Positions 9,226 through 17,494 of a stretch of DNA of 21,928 nucleotides are shown in pieces. The first letter of the stretch is position 1, and every line of letters starts with the position of its first letter. The DNA comes from GCA-003244245 sp050700495 (lineage in GTDB: Bacteria > Actinomycetota > Actinomycetes > Mycobacteriales > Pseudonocardiaceae): NCBI GenBank assembly GCA_050700495.1, contig JBOHHF010000083.1:1-21928 (forward strand), written 5' to 3'. A program made the position numbers and the translations under genes. The notes below the pieces were generated by a model, which was not told where the DNA came from, did not search any database, and saw only the letters and a list, made by a program, of their open reading frames with translations.

Positions 9226-9261
9226 GATTCCCATGAGACGAGAGATTCCCACGAGACGAGA
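9226..9261 (+). repeat. two tandem 18-bp repeats in the leader of the SH3-like gene
   Basis: GATTCCCATGAGACGAGA (9226-9243) is followed directly by the same 18-mer with a single T-to-C change (9244-9261). The second copy runs into the ribosome-binding site (AGAGGGG) of the gene at 9276. It is probably a small tandem duplication; a regulatory role in translation is possible. Confidence 0.75.
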
Positions 9262-9275
9262 GAGGGGCTTTCTAG

Positions 9276-9701
9276 ATGCCTTGGACCTCCGCACGCGTAG
9301 CCGGTTCGGTGCTCGCCGCGGCCACGGCCACACTTGCTATGGCCGTCCCGGCCAGCGCTGGGGAAGGGCCACATCAAAAGAATCCTGGTGTGGGAGCCTC
9401 CAACACCGTGGCTTGCGGCCTCAGCTATCCGGACAAGGACAACCATGGATGGGTGAGCTTCCCAGCGAATACGGTGACCTTGCGCAGCGGTCCCAGTAAT
9501 GGCTGTATCCAGACTGGTCAGGGGATGCACGACCAGCGTGCCGACTACCTGTGCTACCTTCCCGGAGACGGTGGTACGTGGACTTTCGTCCGCAACACCT
9601 CCACCGGAGCCCAGGGCTGGGTACGGGATGACCAGCTGCCCTACTATGGCAGTGAAACGGTTTGCGAAGACAATCCACCACCATCAACTGTCAGGGCATG
9701 A
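9276..9701 (+). CDS. small secreted SH3-like domain protein
   Basis: 141 aa from ATG 9276, with AGAGGGG (9261-9267) as ribosome-binding site. Residues 1-28 are a Sec signal peptide: MPWTSARVAG, a hydrophobic Ala/Leu/Val core and a PASA|GEG type cleavage site. The mature part (about 113 aa) contains an SH3b-like block: VTLRSGPSNGCIQTGQGM, then WTFVRNTSTGAQGWVRDDQL, the usual layout of bacterial SH3 proteins that bind peptidoglycan or other cell-surface ligands. The four mature cysteines (in VACGLSY, NGCIQ, YLCYL and TVCEDN) could form two disulfides outside the cell. The gene stands alone between a divergent AfsR-type regulator and a strong terminator (9715-9755). The repeats upstream suggest regulator control. 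The ligand is unknown. Confidence 0.85.
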   Translation: MPWTSARVAGSVLAAATATLAMAVPASAGEGPHQKNPGVGASNTVACGLSYPDKDNHGWVSFPANTVTLRSGPSNGCIQTGQGMHDQRADYLCYLPGDGGTWTFVRNTSTGAQGWVRDDQLPYYGSETVCEDNPPPSTVRA

Positions 9702-9714
9702 CACGCTTGGGACG

Positions 9715-9755
9715 AAGGGCTGCCCCGCACTCTGATGTGGTGCGGGGCAGCCCTT
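9715..9755. terminator. strong hairpin terminator after the SH3-like gene
   Basis: The 16-base arm 9715-9730 (AAGGGCTGCCCCGCAC) pairs perfectly with 9740-9755 around a 9-base loop, and a short T run follows (TTT at 9754-9756). It lies 13 bases after the SH3-like stop and is oriented so that it could also stop transcription coming from fumC. Confidence 0.88.
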
Positions 9756-9776
9756 TCGAGGGTTCCGATTCCAGCA

Positions 9777-9832
9777 TTCTGGATGCAGACTGCTGCCAAC
9801 GGGATCCGAATTACTGAAGTCTGCATCCAGAA
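9777..9832. repeat. 15-bp-arm inverted repeat between convergent genes
   Basis: TTCTGGATGCAGACT (9777-9791) is the exact reverse complement of 9818-9832, with 26 bases between. It sits 14 bases beyond the fumC stop and 21 bases past the previous terminator. It could be a second terminator (for fumC) or a regulator-binding or mobile repeat unit; its sequence alone does not decide. Confidence 0.7.
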
Positions 9833-9846
9833 AGCGGGAAAAGGTT

Positions 9847-11250
<1,404 letters not shown>

Positions 11251-11275
11251 GGGCCCAGTGTGAAACCCCGCCGGA

Positions 11276-12316
11276 CTACTCCACGATCCGGGGGAGCTGG
11301 TCGAAGTCCACCGAGGCGTACTCCCGCAGCTTGGTCAGCCGGTGAAAGCTGTCGATCATCCGCACGGTGCCGGACTTGGATCGCATCACGATGGACTGGG
11401 TGCGGCATCCACCTGCGTGATAGGTCACTCCGCGCAGCAGCTCCCCGTCGGTGATTCCGGTCGCGCAGAAGAAGACGTTGTCCCCGCAGACCAGGTCCTC
11501 AGTGGTGAGGATCCGGTCGAGGTCGTGCCCGGCATCCCGCGCCGCCTGGCGCTCGGCGTCGTCCCGGGGCCACATCCGGCCCTGGATCGCGCCCCCCATG
11601 CAGCGCAGTGCGGCTGCGCTGATGATCCCCTCCGGGGTTCCGCCGATGCCCATCAGCAGGTCCACCCCGGTGCCCGGACGGGCCGCGGCGATCGCGCCGG
11701 CGACGTCACCGTCGGTGATGAAGGTGATCCGGGCGCCGGCCTCGCGGACTTGGCGCACCAGGTCGTCGTGCCGCGGCCGGTCCAGGATGCACACGGTGAT
11801 GTCGGAGATATCCAACTGCTTGGCGTGGGCGACCCGCCGGATGTTCTCCACGACCGGCGCGGACAGGTCGATCGCCTCGGCCGCCTCCGGCCCGGTGGCG
11901 ATCTTCTCCATGTAGAACACCGCGGAGGGATCGAACATCGACCCCCGTTCGGACACCGCGAGTACCGCCAGCGCGTTGGGCATGCCCTTGCTCATCAGCG
12001 TGGTGCCGTCGATCGGATCGACCGCGACATCGCACTCCGGCCCCTGCCCGTTGCCGACCTCCTCGCCGTTGAACAGCATCGGCGCTTCGTCCTTTTCCCC
12101 CTCGCCGATCACCACCACGCCGCGCATCGACACCGAGCCGACCAGCTTGCGCATCGCGTCTACGGCCGCCTGGTCACCGCCGTTCTTGTCGCCGCGGCCG
12201 ACCCAGCGGCCGGCGGCCATCGCCGCAGCCTCGGTGACCCGAACCAGCTCCATGGCGAGATTGCGGTCAGGTTCCTCCCGCGTCGGGTTCTGGCGCGGAG
12301 TCGACAATGTGCTCAT
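11276..12316 (-). CDS. glpX: class II fructose-1,6-bisphosphatase
   Basis: 346 aa from ATG 12316-12314, selected over an upstream ATG (12403) because GGGAGGG lies about 6 bases before it and the protein MSTLSTPRQNPTREEPDRNLAMELVRVTEAA then begins like mycobacterial GlpX. It converts fructose-1,6-bisphosphate to fructose-6-phosphate in gluconeogenesis and is metal dependent. Seen: GEGEKDEAPML (about 71-81), the metal-binding VDPIDGTT (about 99-106) shared with the inositol-phosphatase superfamily, GIGGTPEGIISAAAL and GCRTQSIVMRS. Length is normal. First gene of a glpX-fumC operon. The 175 bases upstream (12317-12491) separate it from the divergent HTH-TPR gene and must hold both promoters; a TACCGT (12466-12471) could be the -10 for the plus-strand gene. 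Confidence 0.96.
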   Translation of the reverse strand: MSTLSTPRQNPTREEPDRNLAMELVRVTEAAAMAAGRWVGRGDKNGGDQAAVDAMRKLVGSVSMRGVVVIGEGEKDEAPMLFNGEEVGNGQGPECDVAVDPIDGTTLMSKGMPNALAVLAVSERGSMFDPSAVFYMEKIATGPEAAEAIDLSAPVVENIRRVAHAKQLDISDITVCILDRPRHDDLVRQVREAGARITFITDGDVAGAIAAARPGTGVDLLMGIGGTPEGIISAAALRCMGGAIQGRMWPRDDAERQAARDAGHDLDRILTTEDLVCGDNVFFCATGITDGELLRGVTYHAGGCRTQSIVMRSKSGTVRMIDSFHRLTKLREYASVDFDQLPRIVE

Positions 12317-12491
12317 GGGGGCCCTCCCGGAGTGGACTGCAACACCCCCGATCCTCCCAGAGTGCGGCGATGCCCAGCTGAAAAGGATGACATCGTGACG
12401 CATCCCCGCGTCCCCGTCGCCAGCATGCGGTGGCCTCCCTACTCACGTTGTTCGCGCTGCGCAAGTACCGTGGGTGGTGAGGTGATGTCCG

Positions 12492-13757
12492 GTGGCCAAG
12501 ACTGTGCCGGTGGGCCGGCAGCCTGTCGAGATCGGGCGCCGTGCCCGGGTGATCCGCCGTCACCGAGGGCTGTCCCTGGACGGGGCAGCCGGGCTCGCGG
12601 GGATGAGTGCGGATCACCTGTCGATGCTGGAGGGTGGTGAGCGCCGGTTCGAGCGGCGTGGGCAGGTCGAGGATCTCGCGAACGCGATCGGGTGTTCGGT
12701 GACCGATCTGACCGGGCAGCCCTACCTGCCGACCGACCGGGCGACCGCGGACACGCTGGCGGTCGTGCCCGGCATTCGCGAGGCCTTCTGCGACACCGCG
12801 CTGGACGACCCGCTCGATCTGCCGGCCCGCCCGGTGGCCGAGCTCGCCCGGTGCGCGCAGCAGGCTCATGAGCACCTCGACCAGGATCGGTACGCCCATG
12901 CCGGGCGGGATCTCGGGACGCTGCTGACCGAGCTGCACGTGCACGCCGCTGCTCGTAATGCCGACACTCGCGAGCCAGCGTTGGCCGCGCTGGTGACGGC
13001 CTGCCACGTCGCCGGCACCATCGCGGGGATGATCGGGTATCACGACCTGGCGCTGTCCGCCGGTCGCCGCGAGAACGACGCCGCGATCCGCCTGGGTGAT
13101 CCGGTCGTCGTCGGGCTGGCCCGCTTCGGGTGGGCCTGGAGATGGGTCGACGTCGGCGCCCGGCCCCAGGCACAAGCGGCGAACGGGCTGGCGTTGGCAG
13201 AGCTCGACGCGGTGGCCGACCCCTCGGCTGCCGGCACCGGTGCAGCCGAGATGCTGGGCATGCACCATCTCCTCGCCGCGAAGCTCGCCGCCCGAACCGG
13301 CCGGGCCGGTGACGCGCGCGACCATCTCGACCAGGCCGGCGTGCTCGCCGAGCGAACCGGCGAGCGCAACACGGCCATGCTTCATTTCGGGCCGACCAAT
13401 GTCGCGTTGTGGACGCTGTCGGTCGGCGTCGACCTTGGTGAGGGCGCACGGGTCTACGAACAGGCCCATCCCGACCGGGTCGACGTCGCGGGCTTGCACA
13501 GCCGTAGCCGTACCGGCTGCTACCACTTCGACCTGGCCCGGGCGCTGGCCCAGGACGGCGACGCATGCCAGGACGAGGCTATTCGGCACCTGGACCGCGC
13601 CGACCAGGCCGCCCCGGTGCGGATGCGCAACCACCCGATCGCCCGGGAGCTGACCGCGGAGCTGATCCAGCGGGCCCACCGGCAGCTGCGGGAGGTAGGC
13701 AGCCTGCTGGACCGCTTCGGTCTCGCGGGGCAGCGTTCACCACGAGTGAACAACTAG
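12492..13757 (+). CDS. HTH (XRE-type)-TPR regulator, copy 1 of a tandem pair
   Basis: 421 aa from GTG 12492, preceded by GTGAGGTGAT (12477-12486). An N-terminal XRE/Cro-like helix-turn-helix spans about 10-75: EIGRRARVIRRHRGLSLDGAAGLAGMSADHLSMLEGG, with SMLEGGERRF corresponding to the end of the recognition region. The remaining 330 residues are all helical and resemble degenerate TPRs. Such HTH-TPR proteins are common in actinomycetes as cytoplasmic regulators whose TPR part senses a ligand; the ligand is unknown here. A paralogue of identical length follows 54 bases later with the same leader sequence GTGAGGTGATGTCCG. The pair stands directly upstream of the lasso peptide gene on the same strand, so control of that cluster is a reasonable inference, not shown. 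Confidence 0.85.
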   Translation: MAKTVPVGRQPVEIGRRARVIRRHRGLSLDGAAGLAGMSADHLSMLEGGERRFERRGQVEDLANAIGCSVTDLTGQPYLPTDRATADTLAVVPGIREAFCDTALDDPLDLPARPVAELARCAQQAHEHLDQDRYAHAGRDLGTLLTELHVHAAARNADTREPALAALVTACHVAGTIAGMIGYHDLALSAGRRENDAAIRLGDPVVVGLARFGWAWRWVDVGARPQAQAANGLALAELDAVADPSAAGTGAAEMLGMHHLLAAKLAARTGRAGDARDHLDQAGVLAERTGERNTAMLHFGPTNVALWTLSVGVDLGEGARVYEQAHPDRVDVAGLHSRSRTGCYHFDLARALAQDGDACQDEAIRHLDRADQAAPVRMRNHPIARELTAELIQRAHRQLREVGSLLDRFGLAGQRSPRVNN

Positions 13758-13764
13758 ATGATCA

Positions 13765-13794
13765 ATCTCGGGTCTGCTCTGCCTACGCCGAGAT
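13765..13794. repeat. short inverted repeat between the two HTH-TPR genes
   Basis: ATCTCGG (13765-13771) pairs with CCGAGAT (13788-13794), 16 bases apart, just before the ribosome-binding site of the second regulator. It could be an operator or weak attenuator; the arms are short. Confidence 0.3.
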
Positions 13795-13811
13795 CTGTGA
13801 GGTGATGTCCG

Positions 13812-15077
13812 GTGACCAGGACCGTGCCGGTGGACCTGGAGTCGATCGAGATCGGGCGCCGCGCCCGGCGGATACGCCGACGCCGCGGGTTGAGCCTGGA
13901 CGTGGTGGCCGGGTTGGCAGGGTTCACCAAGAGCTACCTGTCGATGCTGGAGACCGGGCAACGTGGGTTCAACCGGCGCGGGCTGATCGAGGATCTGGCG
14001 GGGGTGCTGGGGTGTTCGGTGACCGACCTGACTGGGCAGCCCTACCTCCCGGTCGACCGGGACACCGCCGATGCGCTGGCGGCGGTGTCGGGTATCCAGG
14101 TGGCGCTGCACAACTACGATCCCGACGACGTGCCGGATGTGCGACCCCGGCCGCTGGACGAGCTGGTGGCGTGGGTGCAGACCGCGGACGGGCATTGTGA
14201 TCAGGCCCGGCTCTCGCTGGCCGGGCGCGATCTGGGCACGCTGATCACCGAGCTGCAGGCGCATGCGTTGACCGCCAGAGCGGCTGACCGATCCCGGGCG
14301 TTCACCGCGCTGATCACGGCGTGCATAGTGGCGGCCCACGTCGCTAAGAACGTCGGCAACAGTGACCTGGCGGTCACTGCGGCCACCCGTGGCTACGGCC
14401 TGGCCCGCAGTCACGACGACCCCGGTCTGCTCGGATTCGCCTGCTACTCCTGGGCGCTGCAGTTGACCTGGCTCGGCGCCCGGACCCGCGCCGCCGCCAC
14501 GCTCACCGACGGCATCGACCAGGTGACCCCGGCCGTACGACTGAGTGCCGAGGACACGCTCAGCGCGGAGATGCTCGGCATGATGCACCTCACCCAGGCA
14601 CTGACCGCGGCACACGAAAAACGCACCGACGACGCCCACGCCCACTTCGCTGAGGCCGCCCAGCTGGCCACCCGGCTGGGGGAACGCAACGGGATGGGAC
14701 GGCACTTCGGGCCGACCAACGTCGCGCTGTGGCGGCTCGGGGCCGGTATCGAGCTGGGCGAGGGCGTCCGCGTCTACGAGGACCTCAACCGGGCGCAGCT
14801 GGACGTGCCCGCCCTGGGCAGCCGGGAACGGTGCGGAGCGCTGCATCTTGACGCGGCGCGTGCCCTGATGCAGGACGGACCCGATCGCCACGCCGAGGTG
14901 ATCCGGCACCTCGACACCGCGGACCGCCTAGCACCGCAGCGCACCCGGATGAACCCGATCGCCCGGAACCTGGTGATCGATCTGGACCGGCGGGCCCGGC
15001 GGCGGGCGTGGGAACTGGACTCTCTCTGCAACCGCTTCGGCCTCGGCGGGCCGGGTTCACAGCGAGTGAAAACCTAA
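13812..15077 (+). CDS. HTH (XRE-type)-TPR regulator, copy 2 of a tandem pair
   Basis: 421 aa from GTG 13812 with GTGAGGTGAT just upstream. The HTH is at about 10-75 (EIGRRARRIRRRRGLSLDVVAGLAGFTKSYLSMLETG, then GCSVTDLTGQPYLP); the TPR-like helical body runs to the end. It shares long blocks with copy 1: GCSVTDLTGQPYLP, AGRDLGTL.TELH/QAH, HFGPTNVALW, ELGEG.RVYE, and the terminal .RFGL.G..S.RV. The recognition helix differs (TKSYLSMLETGQRG versus SADHLSMLEGGERR), so the two may read different DNA sites. Tandem duplication then divergence is the simplest origin. It ends 81 bases before the lasso precursor start. The ligand and targets cannot be told from sequence. Confidence 0.86.
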   Translation: MTRTVPVDLESIEIGRRARRIRRRRGLSLDVVAGLAGFTKSYLSMLETGQRGFNRRGLIEDLAGVLGCSVTDLTGQPYLPVDRDTADALAAVSGIQVALHNYDPDDVPDVRPRPLDELVAWVQTADGHCDQARLSLAGRDLGTLITELQAHALTARAADRSRAFTALITACIVAAHVAKNVGNSDLAVTAATRGYGLARSHDDPGLLGFACYSWALQLTWLGARTRAAATLTDGIDQVTPAVRLSAEDTLSAEMLGMMHLTQALTAAHEKRTDDAHAHFAEAAQLATRLGERNGMGRHFGPTNVALWRLGAGIELGEGVRVYEDLNRAQLDVPALGSRERCGALHLDAARALMQDGPDRHAEVIRHLDTADRLAPQRTRMNPIARNLVIDLDRRARRRAWELDSLCNRFGLGGPGSQRVKT

Positions 15078-15105
15078 CTCCCATACGCTGTCACTGTAGG
15101 GCTTA

Positions 15106-15117
15106 GCGACTAGTCGC
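15106..15117. promoter_or_regulatory. 12-bp perfect palindrome upstream of the lasso precursor
   Basis: GCGACTAGTCGC is a perfect dyad in the 81-base gap between the second HTH-TPR gene and the precursor, 41 bases before its ATG. It is in a suitable place for an operator of the lasso operon. No certain -10/-35 pair is seen; TACGCT (15084-15089) fits TANNNT. Confidence 0.4.
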
Positions 15118-15158
15118 ACCCAAGGACAGCAACGGTTTTTGACGACAGGAGTACGTCG

Positions 15159-15296
15159 ATGTCTGAATTTCTTATTCTTCCTGATGAAGATTCAGTGTAT
15201 GAGCCACCGGTCTTGGTGGAGGTCGGAGACTTTGCCGGGTTGACGCTTGGAACTGTGGGTCAGGTTAGTGATGACGGCGCCTTCAGGGATAATTAA
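15159..15296 (+). CDS. lasso peptide precursor (A protein), predicted core GTVGQVSDDGAFRDN
   Basis: 45 aa, ATG 15159, with AGGAG (15147-15151) seven bases upstream. The leader ends YEPPVLVEVGDFAGLTL, an exact fit to the actinobacterial lasso leader rule YxxPxLxxxGxxxxxTx (Tyr14, Pro17, Leu19, Gly23, Thr29), the part bound by the RRE protein. Thr29 at leader position -2 sets cleavage after Leu30, giving a 15-residue core starting with Gly1. Asp8 and Asp9 are the possible macrolactam partners for the Gly1 amine, leaving a 6-7 residue tail with Phe12 and Arg13 as candidate plugs. There is no Cys, so a class II lasso peptide. It is followed by the cyclase, RRE and peptidase genes. Local G+C is clearly low and CTT/ATT codons are frequent, unlike the flanking core genes. 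Confidence 0.92.
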   Translation: MSEFLILPDEDSVYEPPVLVEVGDFAGLTLGTVGQVSDDGAFRDN

Positions 15297-15362
15297 GTCG
15301 CGGTAAGAGGTCTTGCGCATACTGTCCTCGATGGCCGGTCGACGGAAGCGGCTCACGCGGTC

Positions 15363-17246
15363 ATGAAGGTCGACGGCATCCCCCGGATGCGCTCGGGTGG
15401 TAGGACGTGGTTAATCATTCTGCCAGATGCGAGAAAGGGCCGCTCTGTCGCGGAAGGGTTCCGTAATCACGCGCCGCAGCTGGTCGAGCATGCATCAGGT
15501 CGGCCATGGATAGTTGGCCAGTGGGCTCCGGATGAGATGACGGTGGCGTCGGCAGGTCGAGCGCGTATAGCGATTATCGGCTGTTGTCCGATTGCCGCTA
15601 CGCAGTTGTCCGCGCTGCTTTCAGGCGTAGAGCGCATCGCTGATGTTGACCGCATTGTTCGCGAGTTGTCGGGTAGTTTCCATCTGATTGTTTCGGTGAA
15701 GGGTCAGGTGCGGGTACAAGGCAGTGTCTCGGCACTGCGTCAGGTGTTCTACGCTCGAGTCGCAGGACTCACGGTGGCCGCCGACAATGCCCAGGTGCTG
15801 GTATCCTCGACCAGGGCGGCCATCGATGATCGTCTGATCGCCCCGCGGTTGGCCTATCCACAATTGCCTTATCCGTTGGATGGCCAATGTCTCTGGCGAG
15901 GTGTGCGCAACCTATCATCCGACTGCTGTCTCATTCTCGACGATGAGGGTGGTGACCATATACTACAATGGTGGTCCGCCCCGGAACCTGTTTTGTCGCT
16001 GACCGAAGGGGCTGTTGCCGTACGTCGCGCTCTGACTGATGCGGTAAAGGCTCGCACCACCGGAGACGGCATAATCAGCGCGGATCTATCGGGTGGCATG
16101 GACTCCACGAGCCTGTGCTTCTTGGCTGCACCACAGGCTGCTGACTTACTCACCGTTCGACGGGTGGAGGCAGATGTTGGTAGTGACGACGACCTCTGGG
16201 CACGGCGGGCAGGCAAGGATCTTCCGGACGCCGAGCATCTTGTGTTCGGCCACAACGAGGCACCACTGATATATGCAGAACTAGCGAGCGCTGGCGAGGA
16301 CCCTGAAGGTCCTTACCGCTGGATAAGATCACGGGGTCGTCATATCCATCTAGCTAGGCTACTTGCCGAACGGGGCTGCCGACTCCACCTAACCGGTCAT
16401 GGTGGAGACGAATTATTCGGCGCGTTCCCATCGTACCTGCACACTCTCGCCAGGTCTCATCCGCTGATTGCGGCGAGGCATGCACGCGGTTATCGAGCAT
16501 TGCGGCGGTGGTCTGTATGGGACACATTATGCGCCTTGAACGATGGCACCACGTTCGCTGCATGGTTGGCTGCTATCGCCGGACAGCTCAGTGCTCCACC
16601 TCTTGCGCCAACGATTCCGCATTTTGGGTGGGGTTGGCCAGTTCGTATGCCCCCGTGGGCAACCTCTGCTGCGGTCGAGGCGACGAGTAGCCTGTTCCGA
16701 GACAAGGCGGCAGAAATGCCAGCACCGTTGGCTCGCTCGCGCGTCGAGCATGAGGTGTTGCAGCAGATTCGCGTCTGCGGACGGACGGTGCGCCAAGTCG
16801 CTGCGCTTGTGGCTGACATGGGTGCAGGCGCGCAGTTCGCCGCTCCCTATCTGGACGATCGGGTCATCGAGGCAGCTCTGGCGGTTCGGTTGCATGAGCG
16901 AATGACGCCGTGGAAGTACAAACCGCTATTGGCTGCGGCGGTACGCGGCATCGTTCCGGACAAGATCCTTGGTCGCACAACCAAAGGGGATTTCACCGCC
17001 GACGTCTACGCCGGATTGAAGCGGCATCGCGAAGCCTTGCTGGAACTGTTCGCGGACTCTGCGCTAGCTCAAAGAGAGCTGATCGACACCGATGCCCTGC
17101 GTGCAGCTATTGTGGGTGTGCACCCCACCTTCACCACGCTGATTCCGTTGGAACAGACCGTAGCCTGCGAGATCTGGCTGCGTGCTGCTGACTGCGCTTC
17201 TCAGCACCCGGCAGGCGAACCTACCGGAGAATCACCATGCCATTAA
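15363..17246 (+). CDS. lasso peptide macrolactam synthetase (asparagine-synthetase-like, C protein)
   Basis: 627 aa from ATG 15363. It activates the ring Asp/Glu side chain as an acyl-AMP and closes the macrolactam with the core N-terminus, around the threaded tail. Seen: an N-terminal glutaminase-like domain lacking a catalytic Cys2 (GRPWIVGQWAPDE, LSGSFHLIVSV, SALRQVFYA), then the ATP-pyrophosphatase domain with PP-loop SADLSGGMDSTS (239-250), TGHGGDELFG (344-353) and PYLDDRVIEAALAVR. About 600 aa is typical. The start is uncertain: ATG 15363 has no good ribosome-binding site and the alternative ATG 15387 is not better; the frame is the same as the precursor's and open from its stop. The gene ends overlapping the RRE gene by 10 bases. 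Lower G+C than the flanks, with several TTA codons. Confidence 0.93.
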   Translation: MKVDGIPRMRSGGRTWLIILPDARKGRSVAEGFRNHAPQLVEHASGRPWIVGQWAPDEMTVASAGRARIAIIGCCPIAATQLSALLSGVERIADVDRIVRELSGSFHLIVSVKGQVRVQGSVSALRQVFYARVAGLTVAADNAQVLVSSTRAAIDDRLIAPRLAYPQLPYPLDGQCLWRGVRNLSSDCCLILDDEGGDHILQWWSAPEPVLSLTEGAVAVRRALTDAVKARTTGDGIISADLSGGMDSTSLCFLAAPQAADLLTVRRVEADVGSDDDLWARRAGKDLPDAEHLVFGHNEAPLIYAELASAGEDPEGPYRWIRSRGRHIHLARLLAERGCRLHLTGHGGDELFGAFPSYLHTLARSHPLIAARHARGYRALRRWSVWDTLCALNDGTTFAAWLAAIAGQLSAPPLAPTIPHFGWGWPVRMPPWATSAAVEATSSLFRDKAAEMPAPLARSRVEHEVLQQIRVCGRTVRQVAALVADMGAGAQFAAPYLDDRVIEAALAVRLHERMTPWKYKPLLAAAVRGIVPDKILGRTTKGDFTADVYAGLKRHREALLELFADSALAQRELIDTDALRAAIVGVHPTFTTLIPLEQTVACEIWLRAADCASQHPAGEPTGESPCH

Positions 17247-17494
17247 GGCTTCGTCCCGACGTTTCTGTCACCAGCACTGCGGCCGGCATAGTCTTGCTGG
17301 ATGAACGGTCCGGCCGTTACTGGCAGCTTAACCGGTCAGGCTCTGTCACTCTGCGCACTCTTCTCGAGGGTGGAACACCATCGCAGGCCGCACAGCAGCT
17401 CTCCAACAGCTACCGGATCACCTCCGAACGAGCAGCCGCTGATATCGGCGCCCTCCTCGATGCGCTGCGTCATGCCAGGCTGGTGATACCGTGA
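17237..17494 (+). CDS. PqqD-like RRE protein of the lasso cluster (B1)
   Basis: 85 aa, ATG 17237, overlapping the cyclase end by 10 bases and the peptidase start by four (GTGA). In lasso pathways this small winged-helix protein binds the leader YxxP motif and presents the precursor to peptidase and cyclase. Seen: a beta-rich start (LRPDVSVTSTAAGIVLLDERSGRYWQLNRSG) with the family pattern V.LD...G.YW.LN.SG, then helices SVTLRTLLEGGTPSQAAQQL and ERAAADIGALLDALRHARLV. Size and layout are normal for discrete actinobacterial B1 proteins such as LarC. The second to third codons, CCA TTA, include a TTA leucine codon. Confidence 0.92.
   Translation: MPLRLRPDVSVTSTAAGIVLLDERSGRYWQLNRSGSVTLRTLLEGGTPSQAAQQLSNSYRITSERAAADIGALLDALRHARLVIP

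Noticed and set aside
11342..12640. 432-codon plus-strand open frame opposite glpX
   Set aside because: His/Arg/Asp-rich antisense translation crossing into the next gene; no ribosome-binding site or family motif.
12267..13679. 470-codon minus-strand open frame opposite the first HTH-TPR gene
   Set aside because: It is a GC-driven shadow; its translation is low in hydrophobic pattern, while the plus strand encodes a clear HTH-TPR protein with a paralogue next door.
13737..14909. 390-codon minus-strand open frame opposite the second HTH-TPR gene
   Set aside because: Same reasoning: antisense shadow of a gene with recognised domains.
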